Source of the DNA: Nakamurella leprariae
GTDB taxonomy: Bacteria > Actinomycetota > Actinomycetes > Mycobacteriales > Nakamurellaceae
DNA: 64,000 nucleotides
Reading direction: 5' to 3'
Assembly: GCF_016918035.1 (NCBI RefSeq)
Contig: NZ_JAERWK010000003.1
Coordinates: forward strand, 124,001-188,000
The notes under the pieces are model-generated. The model did no database searches. It was not told the origin of the DNA and worked only from the letters and a program-made list of their open reading frames with translations. Positions 28,612-39,049 of this stretch are shown here, piece by piece. The stretch's first letter is position 1. The number at the start of each line of letters is the position of its first letter. The translations under genes and the position numbers were made by a program.

Positions 28612-30933
28612 ATGGAGGTCTGGCCGGGAACCGCCTACCCACTGGGGGCGACGTATGACGGCACCGGCACGAACTTCGCTCTCTTCAGCGAGGTGGCCGA
28701 GCGGGTCGAGCTGTGCCTGATCGACGACGACGGCACGGAGACACGGGTGGATCTGCCCGAGGTGGACGGGTACGTGTGGCACGGGTACCTGCCCGTCGTC
28801 GGACCGGGGCAGCGGTACGGGTACCGCGTGCACGGTCCCGACGACCGGACCAACGGTGTGCGGTGCAACCCGAACAAGCTGCTGCTGGATCCGTACGCTA
28901 AGGCCGTCTCCGGCCAGATCGACTGGGATCCCTCACTGTTCGCCTACGACCTGGGCAATCCGGACTCGTACAACAACGAGGACAGCGGCCCGCACATGAT
29001 GTACGGCGTCGTGATCAATCCGTTCTTCGACTGGACCGGTGATCGTCGTCCACGCACGCCCTACCACGAGACCGTCATCTACGAGGCGCATGTCAAGGGT
29101 CTCACCGAACTGCACCCGGAGATCCCGGAGACCCAGCGCGGCACCTACGCCGGCGTGACGCACCCTGCGGTCATCGAGCACCTGACCCGGATCGGCGTCA
29201 CCGCGCTCGAGCTCATGCCGGTGCACCAGTTCGTCAACGACAGCACGCTGATGGACAAGGGTCTGTCGAACTACTGGGGCTACAACACCATCGGCTTCTT
29301 CGCACCACAGAACACGTACAGCGCCTTCGGCGACCAGGGCCAGCAGGTCCAGGAGTTCAAGGCGATGGTCAAAGCGCTGCACGCCGCGGGCATCGAGGTC
29401 ATCCTCGACGTGGTCTACAACCACACCGCGGAGGGCAACCACCTCGGGCCCACCATCAGCTTCCGCGGCATCGACAACCAGGCCTACTACCGGTTGGTCG
29501 AGGACGACAAGCAGTTCTACATGGACTACACCGGCACCGGGAACTCGCTCAACGTGCGGCATCCGCACTCGCTGCAGCTGCTCATGGACTCGCTGCGGTA
29601 CTGGGTCACCGAGATGCACGTCGACGGCTTCCGGTTCGACCTGGCCGCCACCCTGGCCCGCGAGTTCTACGACGTGGACCGCCTCTCCACCTTCTTCGAA
29701 CTCGTGCAGCAGGACCCGGTGGTCAGCCAGGTCAAGCTGATCGCCGAGCCGTGGGACATCGGCCCGGGCGGTTACCAGGTCGGCAACTTCCCGCCGCAGT
29801 GGACCGAGTGGAACGGCAAGTACCGCGACACGGTCCGGGATTTCTGGCGGGGAGAGCCGGCCACCCTGGGCGAGTTCGCGTCCCGGCTCACCGGCTCGGC
29901 CGATCTCTACGAGTACTCGGGTCGCCGTCCGGTCGCGTCGATCAACTTCATCACCGCACACGACGGTTTCACCCTGGCCGACCTGGTCTCCTACAACGAG
30001 AAGCACAACGAGGCCAACGGTGAGGACAACAACGACGGCGAGAGCCACAACCGGTCCTGGAACTGCGGTGTCGAAGGGCCGACGGACGACGACGCGGTCC
30101 TGACGCTGCGGGCCCGGCAGCAGCGGAACTTCCTGGCCACCCTGCTGCTGTCCCAGGGCGTGCCGATGATCGCCCACGGCGACGAGCTCGGTCGCACCCA
30201 GCGGGGCAACAACAACGTCTACTGCCAGGACTCTGAACTGTCCTGGGTCAACTGGCAGGAGGCCGACGAACCGCTGGTCGAGTTCGTGGCGGCCGTCAAC
30301 CGGCTGCGCGCGCAGCATCCGACGTTCCGCCGGCGCCGCTTCTTCGACGGTCGCCCGGTGACCCGCGGCGAGGGCGAGCCGTTGCCCGACATCGTCTGGA
30401 TCACCCCGAGCGGCGAGGTGATGACGCCGGAGGACTGGGACTCCGGGTTCGGCCGGTCCGTCGGAGTGTTCTTGAACGGCAACGGGATCCGGGGCATGGA
30501 CCGTCGCGGCACCCGGGTCGTCGACGACTCCTTCCTGATGCTGTTCAACGCGCACGACGAACCGCTGGACTTCCAGCTGCCGCACGAGGAGTACGGCACC
30601 GCCTGGCAACTCGTGATCGACACCTCCGGCGTGCCGGAGCATCTCGAGCACATCCCGGCGGCCGGATCGGTGACCGTGGCCGACAAGGGCCTGGTCGTGC
30701 TCCAGGCGGTGGCTGCGGTCGAGGAGGCGGAGCCGACCGGGCACGTGGTGGCCCCGGCGGCGGTCGTCCCGGCCGTGGCCCCGACGCCGGTGCCGATGCA
30801 GCATGCCATCGCGGCGGATCCGCCCACCGGGACGTCCACCGTGTCGCAGCCCGAGGACGCCGACCTGCATCCTTCGCAGGCCGCCGTCGACGCCCAGCTG
30901 GACGCCGACACCAACGGCGGTTCCGCGGAGTGA
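28612..30933 (+). CDS. glgX: Glycogen debranching enzyme GlgX
   Basis: Isoamylase-type enzyme of GH13 that removes alpha-1,6 branches of glycogen or limit dextrins. 773 residues. N-terminal CBM48 ([20 protein letters not shown]), then the catalytic barrel with [11 protein letters not shown], the nucleophile region [13 protein letters not shown], acid/base [17 protein letters not shown] and [21 protein letters not shown]. The last about 75 residues are an Ala/Pro/Val-rich, then acidic tail not usual for the family. ATG with AAGGAG eight bases upstream. Probably cotranscribed with treY and treZ, providing linear maltodextrins for trehalose formation. Confidence 0.96.
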   Translation: MEVWPGTAYPLGATYDGTGTNFALFSEVAERVELCLIDDDGTETRVDLPEVDGYVWHGYLPVVGPGQRYGYRVHGPDDRTNGVRCNPNKLLLDPYAKAVSGQIDWDPSLFAYDLGNPDSYNNEDSGPHMMYGVVINPFFDWTGDRRPRTPYHETVIYEAHVKGLTELHPEIPETQRGTYAGVTHPAVIEHLTRIGVTALELMPVHQFVNDSTLMDKGLSNYWGYNTIGFFAPQNTYSAFGDQGQQVQEFKAMVKALHAAGIEVILDVVYNHTAEGNHLGPTISFRGIDNQAYYRLVEDDKQFYMDYTGTGNSLNVRHPHSLQLLMDSLRYWVTEMHVDGFRFDLAATLAREFYDVDRLSTFFELVQQDPVVSQVKLIAEPWDIGPGGYQVGNFPPQWTEWNGKYRDTVRDFWRGEPATLGEFASRLTGSADLYEYSGRRPVASINFITAHDGFTLADLVSYNEKHNEANGEDNNDGESHNRSWNCGVEGPTDDDAVLTLRARQQRNFLATLLLSQGVPMIAHGDELGRTQRGNNNVYCQDSELSWVNWQEADEPLVEFVAAVNRLRAQHPTFRRRRFFDGRPVTRGEGEPLPDIVWITPSGEVMTPEDWDSGFGRSVGVFLNGNGIRGMDRRGTRVVDDSFLMLFNAHDEPLDFQLPHEEYGTAWQLVIDTSGVPEHLEHIPAAGSVTVADKGLVVLQAVAAVEEAEPTGHVVAPAAVVPAVAPTPVPMQHAIAADPPTGTSTVSQPEDADLHPSQAAVDAQLDADTNGGSAE

Positions 30934-30985
30934 TCACCGGCCGCGGGGCGGGCCGCGGGCCGGCCGCCGGCCCCGGGGCCCGGGG

Positions 30986-30999
30986 CCCCCCCCCCCCCC
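30986..30999. repeat. 14-C homopolymer tract before treY
   Basis: An uninterrupted run of 14 cytosines in the glgX-treY gap, surrounded by GC-only palindromic sequence (30950-31007). It ends 16 bases before the treY ATG, just upstream of its GAGG ribosome binding site. Such tracts are prone to slippage in replication and to length error in sequencing. Confidence 0.9.
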
Positions 31000-31015
31000 G
31001 CCCCGCGAGGCCGCG

Positions 31016-33343
31016 ATGTCCGCGATGTCCTCAGTGCCCGACGCCGCCCGTCCCGTGACCGAGGTCCCGGCGTCCACCTACCGCTTCCAGGTGACTCCGG
31101 AGTGGCCGCTCACCGCGGCCGCCGACCAGGTGGACTACCTGCAGCGGCTGGGCGCCGGCTGGGTCTACCTGTCCCCGATCCTGCAGGCCGAGCCCGGCTC
31201 GGCCCACGGCTACGACGTCGTGGACCACGGCCGCACCGACTCCTCCCGCGGCGGTGAGGCCGGGCTGGCCGCGGTGGCCGACCGGGCGCACGCCGCCGGT
31301 CTCGGGGTCCTGGTCGACATCGTGCCCAACCACGTCGGGGTGGCCACGCCCGCCGAGTCGGTGTGGTTCTGGGACGTGCTGGCCAAAGGCCGGCAGTCGC
31401 CGCACGCCGACGCGTTCGACGTCGATTGGGAGGTCTCGGGTGGCCGCATCCGGCTGCCCGTCCTGGGCGACGGTCCCGACGAGCTGGACCAGCTCGAGGT
31501 CAGCGACGGCGAGCTGCGGTACTACGACCATCGCTTCCCCATCGCCGAGGGCACCGGGGGCGGCACGCCGCGGCAGGTGCACGACCGGCAGCACTACGAG
31601 CTGATCAACTGGCGCCGCGGCGACGCCGAGCTCAACTACCGCCGGTTCTTCGCCGTCAGCACCCTGGCCGGCGTCCGGGTGGAACTGCCGGAGGTGTTCG
31701 ACGCCTCGCATGCCGAGGTCGGCCGCTGGGTGCAGCGCGGCTGGGTCGACGGGCTGCGCATCGACCATCCGGACGGCCTGGCCGACCCGAAGGGGTACCT
31801 GGACCAGCTGGCCGAGCTGCTCGACGGTCGCTACGTCCTGGTCGAGAAGATCATCGAGGGCGACGAGCGCCTGCCGTCGTCCTGGCGGACGGCCGGCACC
31901 ACCGGATACGACGCCCTGGCCTGGTTCGACCGGGTGCTGATCGACCCGGCCGGCGAGGCAGGGCTCGACGCACTGGACACCGCGCTGCGCGGCGGCATGT
32001 CGGTCGAGTGGCCGGCCATGGTCCGGTTCACCAAGCGCGCCGTCGCCGACGGCATCCTGCGGGCCGAGGTGTTGCGACTGGCCCGACTCGTCCCCGACCT
32101 GCCGCAGGCGGACGACGGCATCGCCGAGCTGCTGGCCTCGTTCGACGTCTACCGGACCTACCTTCCGGACGGCGCTGAGCATCTCGACCACGCCGTCCAG
32201 CGGGCCACGGTGAACCGGCCGGAGCTCACCGAGCTGCTGGCCGAGCTGTCCCGCCGGCTGCGGGACACGGGCACCGAGTTCTCCCGCCGGTTCCAGCAGA
32301 CCTCCGGCATGGTCATGGCCAAGGGCGTCGAGGACTGCGCGTTCTACCGGTGGACCCGGCTGACCTCGCTCACCGAGGTGGGCGCCGAACCGGCCCAGTT
32401 CTCCATCCCGGTCGAGCAGTTCCACGTCCTGCAGGCGGAGCGCCAGGAGCGCTCCCCCGTGGCCATGACGACCCTGTCGACCCACGACACCAAGCGGGCC
32501 GAGGACGTGCGGTCCCGCATCTCGGTGCTGGCCGAGGTGCCCGACGAGTGGACCGCCGCAGTGCGGCGCTGGAACCGCTGGGCCCCGCTGGACGACGGAC
32601 CGCTGGCCAACCTGCTGTGGCAGGCCGCCGTCGGCGCCTGGCCGATCGAGCGGGAGCGGCTGCACGCCTACGCCGAGAAGGCGTCCCGGGAGGCCGGCAC
32701 CTCGACGCAGTGGACGGACTCGGACGAGGCGTTCGAACAGCGCATGCACGCGCTGGTCGACGCGGTGTTCGACGACGACGAGCTGCACGTGTCGGTGCGC
32801 GCGTTCGCCGACCGGGTGACCGGCCCGGGCCGGTCCAACTCGCTGTCCGAGAAGCTGATCCAGCTCACTGCGCCCGGCGTGCCGGACGTCTACCAGGGCA
32901 GCGAGCTCTGGGACCTGTCGCTGGTCGACCCGGACAACCGCCGGCCGGTCGACTACCGCCGGCGCGCCGACCTGCTGGCCCGGCTCGACGACGGATGGCA
33001 GCCGGACATCGACGACTCCGGGGCGGCCAAGCTGCTGGTGGTCTCCCACGCGCTGCGGTTGCGGCGCGACCGACCGGACCTGTTCACCGGGTACACCCCG
33101 CTGTCGGGCGACGGGTCCGCCGCCGAGCACCTGGTCGGGTTCGACCGCGGCGGCGCCATCACCCTGGCCACCCGGCTGCCCGTCGGCCTGGCCCGCCGCG
33201 GCGGCTGGGCGGACACCACCGTGACCCTGCCCGAGGGTCGCTGGGTTGATCAGCTGACCGGGCGGGAACACGACGGTGGATCCGTCCGGCTGGCTGACGT
33301 CCTGGAGCGATACCCGGTCGCCCTGCTGGCCCCGGCGTCCTGA
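31016..33343 (+). CDS. treY: Malto-oligosyltrehalose synthase
   Basis: Converts the reducing end of maltodextrins to an alpha,alpha-1,1 (trehalosyl) linkage. 775 residues, GH13 family 26. [59 protein letters not shown] and the acid/base VEKIIEGDE are present, with [24 protein letters not shown] near the C-terminus. The frame is open further upstream through the 14-C tract, but the ATG at 31016 has GAGG four bases away and begins just before family homology. Second gene of the glgX-treY-treZ set. Confidence 0.95.
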   Translation: MSAMSSVPDAARPVTEVPASTYRFQVTPEWPLTAAADQVDYLQRLGAGWVYLSPILQAEPGSAHGYDVVDHGRTDSSRGGEAGLAAVADRAHAAGLGVLVDIVPNHVGVATPAESVWFWDVLAKGRQSPHADAFDVDWEVSGGRIRLPVLGDGPDELDQLEVSDGELRYYDHRFPIAEGTGGGTPRQVHDRQHYELINWRRGDAELNYRRFFAVSTLAGVRVELPEVFDASHAEVGRWVQRGWVDGLRIDHPDGLADPKGYLDQLAELLDGRYVLVEKIIEGDERLPSSWRTAGTTGYDALAWFDRVLIDPAGEAGLDALDTALRGGMSVEWPAMVRFTKRAVADGILRAEVLRLARLVPDLPQADDGIAELLASFDVYRTYLPDGAEHLDHAVQRATVNRPELTELLAELSRRLRDTGTEFSRRFQQTSGMVMAKGVEDCAFYRWTRLTSLTEVGAEPAQFSIPVEQFHVLQAERQERSPVAMTTLSTHDTKRAEDVRSRISVLAEVPDEWTAAVRRWNRWAPLDDGPLANLLWQAAVGAWPIERERLHAYAEKASREAGTSTQWTDSDEAFEQRMHALVDAVFDDDELHVSVRAFADRVTGPGRSNSLSEKLIQLTAPGVPDVYQGSELWDLSLVDPDNRRPVDYRRRADLLARLDDGWQPDIDDSGAAKLLVVSHALRLRRDRPDLFTGYTPLSGDGSAAEHLVGFDRGGAITLATRLPVGLARRGGWADTTVTLPEGRWVDQLTGREHDGGSVRLADVLERYPVALLAPAS

Positions 33344-33375
33344 CCCGCGTCCGTCCCCGCAGAAGGAGATCCGTC

Positions 33376-35175
33376 ATGGCGCAGTCGTTCTCGGTGTGGG
33401 CCCCGGAAGCCGAGCGGGTGGCTCTGGTGATCGGCCCGGCCGGTGGGACCGTGGACGAAGCGACCGAGCTGGCCATGACCGCCGGTGCGGACGGGTGGTG
33501 GTCGACCTCGGCGCCGGCCGACCTGGCCGAGGTCGAGGTCGACTACGGGTTCCGGCTCGACGGCGGCGAGCGGGTCCTGCCCGATCCGCGGTCGCGCCGG
33601 CAACCCGCCGGCGTGCACGAGCGGTCGCGCAGCTTCGACCCCACCCGGCACACCTGGCAGACCCCGGACTGGACCGGCCGGCAGCTGCCCGGTGGGTTGA
33701 TCTACGAGCTGCACATCGGAACCTTCACCCCGGAGGGAACGTTCGACGCCGCGGTGGAACGGCTCGACCACCTCGTCGACCTGGGCGTCACCCACGTCGA
33801 GGTGTTGCCGGTGAACGCGGTGAACGGCGTGCACAACTGGGGGTACGACGGCGTGCTCTGGTACGCGGTGCACGAGCCGTACGGCGGGCCGGCCGGGTAC
33901 CAGCGGTTCGTGGACGCGTGCCACGCCCGCGGGCTCGGCGTCATCCAGGACGTCGTCTACAACCACCTCGGACCGAGCGGGAACTACCTGCCGGAGTTCG
34001 GGCCGTACCTCAACTCCCAGGGCAAGGCGAACACCTGGGGTGACTCGTTGAACCTGGACGGACCGGATTCCACCCCGGTCCGCGAGTACATCCTGGACAA
34101 CCTCCGGATGTGGTTCCTCGACTTCCACGTCGACGGTCTGCGGCTGGATGCCGTGCACGCCCTGGCCGACCACAGCGCCGTGCACCTGCTGGAGGAGATG
34201 GCGCAGCGGACCGCCACGTGGTCGGCGCACGTGGGCCGCCCGCTGTTCCTCATCGCCGAATCCGACCTCAACGACCCCAAGCTGATCACGTCGCCACAGG
34301 GCGGTGGGTACGGGCTCACCGCCCAGTGGAACGACGACTTCCACCATGTCCTGCACGTTGCGCTGACCGGCGAGACCACCGGCTACTACGCGGATTTCGG
34401 CTCGATGAGCGCCATCGCCAAGGTGGTGACCGAGGGTTTCTTCCACAACGGCACCTGGTCGAGCTTCCGCGGTCGGCCGCACGGCCGCCCGCTGGACACT
34501 CGGACCGTGCCCACGTGGGCCTTCGTCGGGTACCTGCAGGACCACGACCAGATCGGCAACCGGGCGACCGGCGACCGGATCAGCGACGACCTCTCGCCCG
34601 AGCTGCTGGCCGTGGGCGTGGTGCTGATGATGACTGGACCGTTCACCCCGATGCTGTTCATGGGTGAGGAGTGGGCGGCGTCCACGCCGTGGCAGTTCTT
34701 CACCTCCCATCCCGAGCCGGAGCTGGGTGAGGCGACCGCCAAGGGCCGCATCGCGGAGTTCGCCCGGATGGGCTGGGACCCGGCCGTGGTCCCTGATCCG
34801 CAGGACCCGCAGACGTTCCAGCGGTCGAAGCTGGACTGGTCCGAGGTCGAGGCACCCGAGCACCGCGCCGTGCTGGATCTGTATCGCGGGCTGGCCCGGC
34901 TGCGTCGGGAGCGGCTCGAGCTGACCGATCCGCGCTTCCGTGAGATCACCGCGGAGTTCGACGATACGGAACGCTGGATCGCCATCGACCGCGGCGGGGT
35001 CCGGATCGTCGCCAACCTCTCCGACCAGGCCCGGATGGTACCGCTGGCCGCCGGCGGCGGACCGGTGTTGCTGGCGACGCAGGCGGCCGGCGCGGTGACG
35101 GTCCAGCCCGGCGATGCGTCGGTGACGCTGCCGGCGGCGTCGGCCGTCGTGCTCGGGCCGGCGTCCGAGCTCTGA
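33376..35175 (+). CDS. treZ: Malto-oligosyltrehalose trehalohydrolase
   Basis: Releases trehalose from the product of TreY. 599 residues, GH13 family 10. N-terminal CBM48-like domain ([13 protein letters not shown]), [32 protein letters not shown], nucleophile stretch [20 protein letters not shown], acid/base [15 protein letters not shown] and [17 protein letters not shown] with AAGGAG seven bases upstream. Completes a glycogen-to-trehalose pathway; trehalose would serve as compatible solute or carbon reserve. Confidence 0.96.
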   Translation: MAQSFSVWAPEAERVALVIGPAGGTVDEATELAMTAGADGWWSTSAPADLAEVEVDYGFRLDGGERVLPDPRSRRQPAGVHERSRSFDPTRHTWQTPDWTGRQLPGGLIYELHIGTFTPEGTFDAAVERLDHLVDLGVTHVEVLPVNAVNGVHNWGYDGVLWYAVHEPYGGPAGYQRFVDACHARGLGVIQDVVYNHLGPSGNYLPEFGPYLNSQGKANTWGDSLNLDGPDSTPVREYILDNLRMWFLDFHVDGLRLDAVHALADHSAVHLLEEMAQRTATWSAHVGRPLFLIAESDLNDPKLITSPQGGGYGLTAQWNDDFHHVLHVALTGETTGYYADFGSMSAIAKVVTEGFFHNGTWSSFRGRPHGRPLDTRTVPTWAFVGYLQDHDQIGNRATGDRISDDLSPELLAVGVVLMMTGPFTPMLFMGEEWAASTPWQFFTSHPEPELGEATAKGRIAEFARMGWDPAVVPDPQDPQTFQRSKLDWSEVEAPEHRAVLDLYRGLARLRRERLELTDPRFREITAEFDDTERWIAIDRGGVRIVANLSDQARMVPLAAGGGPVLLATQAAGAVTVQPGDASVTLPAASAVVLGPASEL

Positions 35176-35188
35176 GCCGGGACCGCTG

Positions 35189-36733
35189 GTGCCGACCGAG
35201 GGCAACGACGTCCGCTGGTTGTTCGCCGACCAACTGGGCCCGCACTTCCTGGACGGAGACGACCAGCGGGTGCTGCTCGTCGAGTCGCGGCGGGTGTTCG
35301 CACGCCGACGGTTCCACCGGCAGAAGGCGCACCTGGTGCTGTCGGCGATGCGGCACCGCGCGGCGGAGCTGGGCGAGCGGTGCACCTTCCGGCAGGCGGA
35401 CCGGTACCGCGACGTATTCGACCACCGGCCGCGGGCGGTGCGTGGGCCGCTGACGGTGAGCCACCCGACCACCTTCGCGGCCAGAGACTTCGTCCAGTCG
35501 CTGGACCGGGTGCAGATGCTGCCGGCGCGCGGGTACGCCACCGAGATGGACGAGTTCGCCCGCTGGGCGGCGGGGCGGCGCGGGCATCAGCTACGGATGG
35601 AGGACTTCTACCGCGGCACCCGGCGGCGGCTCGATCTGTTGATGGACGGCGACGAGCCGTTGGGTGGGCGGTGGAACTACGACGCGGAGAATCGCGAACC
35701 CCCGCCCAAGCCGAAGGCCCGGCCCGAACTGACCGACCCGGACCAGCGGTCGGTGCTCGGTGTGCCGGGTCCGTGGTGGCCGGACGAGGACGAGATCGAC
35801 GAGCAGGTGCGCGCCGACCTGGACCGGTGGGAGGCCGACGGTGACGTCACGTTCGTGGGGCGGGACGGGCCGCGTCAGTTCCCGGCCACCCGGACTGAGG
35901 CGCTGACCGCGCTCCGGCACTTCCTGGACCACCGGCTGCGGGCCTTCGGACGCTACGAGGACGCCATGATGTCGGGCGATCCGTGGATGGCCCACTCGTT
36001 GTTGTCCGCCACGATCAACCTGGGCCTGCTCGATCCGGTCGAGGTGGTCCACGCCGCGGAGTCGGCGTACCGGGACCGGCCGGACCAGTACAGCCTGGCC
36101 GCCGTCGAGGGGTTCGTCCGCCAGGTCATCGGCTGGCGCGAGTACATGTGGCAGTTGTACTGGTGGTTCGGGCCGGAGTACCGGCACCTCAACGAGTTGC
36201 GGGCGACGAAGCCGCTGCCCAAGTGGTTCGTCGAACTCGACGCGGACGCCGTGCAGGCCAGGTGCCTGTCGGACGTGCTGGGCGATCTGCGCGACCACGG
36301 GTGGGTCCACCACATCCCGCGGCTGATGGTGCTGGGCAACTATGCGCTGCAGCGCGGCTGGCGGCCCGACCAGCTGACCGACTGGTTCCACCGGTCGTTC
36401 GTGGACGGCTACGACTGGGTGATGCTGACCAACGTGGTGGGCATGTCGCAGTACGCCGACGGCGGCCGGATGGTGACCAAGCCCTACGCCGGCGGCGGGG
36501 CGTACATCAACCGGATGAGCGACTACTGCGGGCAGTGCCCCTACTCCCCGACCGTCCGGGTCGGTGAGCAGGCGTGCCCGTTCGCGGCCGGGTACTGGTG
36601 GTTCGTGCACCGGCACCGCGACCGGTTCGCCGGGAACCACCGGATGCGGCAGGCCATCCGCGGGTTGGACCGGCTGCGGGATCTGGAGGCGCTGGTCGAG
36701 CAGGAGGAACACCGCGGCTCCCGCGGGCCGTAG
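35189..36733 (+). CDS. FeS-type bacterial cryptochrome/(6-4) photolyase homologue
   Basis: A 514-residue flavoprotein of the photolyase-related (FeS-BCP/PhrB) family, which repairs (6-4) photoproducts with blue light or acts as a photoreceptor. The N-terminal Rossmann-like domain has VRWLFADQLGPHFL, and the FAD domain has DPWMAHSLLSATINLGLL, FVRQVIGWREYMW and HHIPRLMVLGNYAL. Four candidate cluster ligands are visible: Cys in QARCLSDVL, then C-x2-C-x12-C in YCGQCPYSPTVRVGEQACPF, matching the PhrB [4Fe-4S] spacing. GTG start 13 bases after treZ, so it is likely cotranscribed with the trehalose genes. Confidence 0.9.
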   Translation: MPTEGNDVRWLFADQLGPHFLDGDDQRVLLVESRRVFARRRFHRQKAHLVLSAMRHRAAELGERCTFRQADRYRDVFDHRPRAVRGPLTVSHPTTFAARDFVQSLDRVQMLPARGYATEMDEFARWAAGRRGHQLRMEDFYRGTRRRLDLLMDGDEPLGGRWNYDAENREPPPKPKARPELTDPDQRSVLGVPGPWWPDEDEIDEQVRADLDRWEADGDVTFVGRDGPRQFPATRTEALTALRHFLDHRLRAFGRYEDAMMSGDPWMAHSLLSATINLGLLDPVEVVHAAESAYRDRPDQYSLAAVEGFVRQVIGWREYMWQLYWWFGPEYRHLNELRATKPLPKWFVELDADAVQARCLSDVLGDLRDHGWVHHIPRLMVLGNYALQRGWRPDQLTDWFHRSFVDGYDWVMLTNVVGMSQYADGGRMVTKPYAGGGAYINRMSDYCGQCPYSPTVRVGEQACPFAAGYWWFVHRHRDRFAGNHRMRQAIRGLDRLRDLEALVEQEEHRGSRGP

Positions 36734-36794
36734 TGCCCGCGGGGCGCCGGTGCGACAATCGGCGGGTCGAGGACGACCGGCATGGGGGTGTGCG

Positions 36795-37049
36795 ATGGAC
36801 GCCGAACGGAGTCACGCCCAGGGAACGACCGCGCCAAGCAGCGATGCTGCCCGCGCGTCGGCCGCGTCGCAGTGGGAGGAGGCCGACCGCATCGCCGAGG
36901 ACCTGTACGGTCCGGTGCCGACCGACGCCCACGAACATCAATGGGTGACGTCGAGCCTGTGCGTGCGGTGCATCCTGTGCGACGCGATGGTGCCCACCGT
37001 CCCGACCGGCGGGCAGGTCGTGACGCTGCCCGGGCCGGGTGGTTGGTGA
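36795..37049 (+). CDS. Small cysteine-rich protein of unknown function
   Basis: An 84-residue open frame with strong G/C bias at third positions and a GGGGGTG ribosome binding site before its ATG. The middle is an acidic helix (SQWEEADRIAEDLYGP), followed by HEHQW and a C-x2-C-x2-C group in SLCVRCILCDAMVP, which could bind zinc or an iron-sulfur cluster together with the His residues. I do not recognise the family. It stands between the photolyase homologue and the HNH gene. Confidence 0.6.
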   Translation: MDAERSHAQGTTAPSSDAARASAASQWEEADRIAEDLYGPVPTDAHEHQWVTSSLCVRCILCDAMVPTVPTGGQVVTLPGPGGW

Positions 37050-37510
37050 GGGCGTCGCGCTGATCGGCGCGGCCGGGTCACGATGCCGGTCGGGTGGCCG
37101 GGGCCCGCTGAGTGACCGGCGGCGGCATGACCTTCGACCGCGCGTCAGCGAAGGGCCGACCGTTCGAGTCCGGCCGTCGCTGTGCTGATCAGCCATGCCG
37201 ACACCGGGCTGCGGTCAACGAGTGTCGTCCGCCCGAGGCTGAGCGGGATCGGAATCTCGGGCGGCGAGCGCAGTGGTCATCGCCGTCCTCTGGTACGTGC
37301 ACATTGCGACGTGCCGAGCCCCGCAACGCAGGGGTTCCGGTCGTTTCGTCGCCTCGACATCGACTGCTTGCGAACGGGTCTCGAGTCTGGGAACGCGCTG
37401 AGAACGCGCCGCAATTGCGCGCCCGGGCTTCGCTGCGACGTCGATCGACCACTCGTCCGCGCCCGACGTTCACCTCGATCACCGATGCTGGCGGCGGTAT
37501 CCTCGTACGC
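37050..37510. other. Lower-GC noncoding stretch before the HNH gene
   Basis: 461 bases with visibly lower GC than the surroundings, especially 37140-37480, and no codon periodicity. An open frame continuous with the HNH gene crosses it, but without family resemblance or a ribosome binding site. It probably holds the HNH promoter. The composition suggests recently acquired or decayed DNA. No terminal repeats were found. Confidence 0.55.
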
Positions 37511-38890
37511 ATGTCCAGCACCACGACCACCACGCCGGCCCTGCCGTCCGTGGTCGCGTCATGGGTCGACCAGCTCGGCGACGCCGACGCGTCTCGCCTG
37601 GACGCACACGCCCTGGTCGAACTGATCACCGCGATCGAGCGGCTCAAGGCCGCCGGCGCCGCGGTCCAGGCGAGTGCCACCACCGCCCTGCTGGACCGTC
37701 AACTCACCATCTCCGACGCGTCGGCCTCCGCCGACGAGTCCGGCGACGTGGCCAAGCGCCGCCGGGCGGCGGTGCGCCGGTCGGTCGGGGCGCAGGTCGC
37801 GTTGGCTCGCCGAGTGTCCCCGCACCAGGGCGGCCGGCACCTCGGTCTGGCCGTCGCCCTCCGCGACGAACTGCCCGAGCTGGGCGCGGCGCTGCGCCGC
37901 GGGGCGGTCAGCGAATGGAAGGCCACCCTGGTCGCCCGCGAGACCGCCTGCCTCAACCCTGAGCTCCGCCGCGCCGCCGACCGAGAACTCGCCGACCAGT
38001 ACGCCGGCCTCGGCGACCGCGCCTTGGCCGCCGCCGCGACCCGGATCGCCTACCGACTCGACCCCAAGCAGGCAGTGGCCCGGGACGCCAAGGCCCACCA
38101 CGATCGGCGGGTCAGCCTCCGCCCGGCGCCGGACTGCATGACCTACCTGACCGCGCTGCTGCCCGTCATGCAGGGCGTCGCGGTGTTCGCGGCCCTGCAA
38201 CGGCACGCCGACACCGTGTTCGCCGCCGGTGACGAGCGTGGCCGTGGGCAGGTGATGGCCGACGAACTCGTCGCCCGCGTCACCGCCGGCGCCGCCCCCG
38301 CCGAAACCAGCGACGACGCTGACGTGAGCGAACTGCCCACCGTGCCGACCGGCGTCGACCTCACCATCAACCTGGTCATGACCGACCGCACCCTGCTCGA
38401 CGGCGACACCGAGCCGGCCGTCGTGGTGGGTCACGGCCCCATCCCGGCCCGCCTCGCCCGGCACATCATCCGTGAGGCCCCCGAAACAGCGCGGATCTTC
38501 GTCCGGCGTCTGTTCACCGACCCGACGACCGGCGGACTCACGCACGCGGACCCACGGAGGCGCCGCTTCGGTCACCTGGATCGGCAGTTCCTCATCGCCC
38601 GCGACCAGACGTGCCGAACGCCCTGGTGCGACGCCCCCATCCGCCACGCCGACCACATCCACCCCCACGCCGCCGACGGCCCGACCCTGCTCGACAACGG
38701 CCAAGGCCTCTGCGCCCGCTGCAACCTGACCAAGGACGACGACGGGTGGCGCACCACCGGTACCGGCCCGACCACCGTCGTCACCACTCCCACCGGCCAC
38801 CGCTACCGCAGCGTGCCACCCGAGCCACCCATGTCGGCCCCCGGGGGCAGTCCACTCGATCAGCAGGCTGGACCGGTGAGCGCGACGTGA
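37511..38890 (+). CDS. DUF222 / HNH endonuclease-domain protein (13E12 type)
   Basis: A 459-residue member of the large actinobacterial DUF222-HNH family related to the REP13E12 proteins of mycobacteria. The DUF222 region covers about residues 20-300. A C-terminal HNH nuclease follows: FLIARDQTCRTPWCDAPIRH, ADHIHPHAADGPTLLDNGQGLC and CNLTKDD, with the zinc Cys residues and catalytic His in place. The family is multicopy and often associated with recombination; the biological role is not established. Its stop overlaps a GTG that begins a broken frame downstream. It lies in a patch containing two gene remnants. Confidence 0.88.
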   Translation: MSSTTTTTPALPSVVASWVDQLGDADASRLDAHALVELITAIERLKAAGAAVQASATTALLDRQLTISDASASADESGDVAKRRRAAVRRSVGAQVALARRVSPHQGGRHLGLAVALRDELPELGAALRRGAVSEWKATLVARETACLNPELRRAADRELADQYAGLGDRALAAAATRIAYRLDPKQAVARDAKAHHDRRVSLRPAPDCMTYLTALLPVMQGVAVFAALQRHADTVFAAGDERGRGQVMADELVARVTAGAAPAETSDDADVSELPTVPTGVDLTINLVMTDRTLLDGDTEPAVVVGHGPIPARLARHIIREAPETARIFVRRLFTDPTTGGLTHADPRRRRFGHLDRQFLIARDQTCRTPWCDAPIRHADHIHPHAADGPTLLDNGQGLCARCNLTKDDDGWRTTGTGPTTVVTTPTGHRYRSVPPEPPMSAPGGSPLDQQAGPVSAT

Positions 38891-39049
38891 CCGAGCGGCT
38901 CGCGATCCGTCTGGAAGGCTGCGTCGGTGCACCAGGCGATGCAGCAGGCACTCCGGCCGGTCCTGCGCGACCTGCAGCGCTCGGGCGCCGTCCCCCCACT
39001 CATCGAGGAGCACGACTGGGCCGCTCCTCACTCCAGCGAGAACCGCTGA
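38887..39049 (+). pseudogene. Frameshifted N-terminal gene remnant
   Basis: A GTG overlapping the HNH stop begins VTERLAIRLEG, then codon-like sequence moves to the next frame, where VHQAMQQALRPVLRDLQRSG and then AVPPLIEEHDW run to a TGA at 39047. The second part has near-perfect G/C third positions and resembles the start of a longer cytoplasmic protein. The usual continuation after EEHDW is absent: the sequence runs into the tail of the SDR remnant on the other strand. I interpret it as a truncated and frameshifted gene. A genuine 40-residue ORF from 38927 is the alternative. Confidence 0.45.

Noticed and set aside
30803-31015. Upstream extension of treY through the 14-C tract
   Set aside because: Would overlap glgX, encodes Arg/Pro-rich junk, and a good ATG with GAGG exists at 31016.
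28933-33271. Long minus-strand open frames opposite glgX and treY
   Set aside because: Antisense shadows of well-supported glycosidase genes; no ribosome binding sites or domains.
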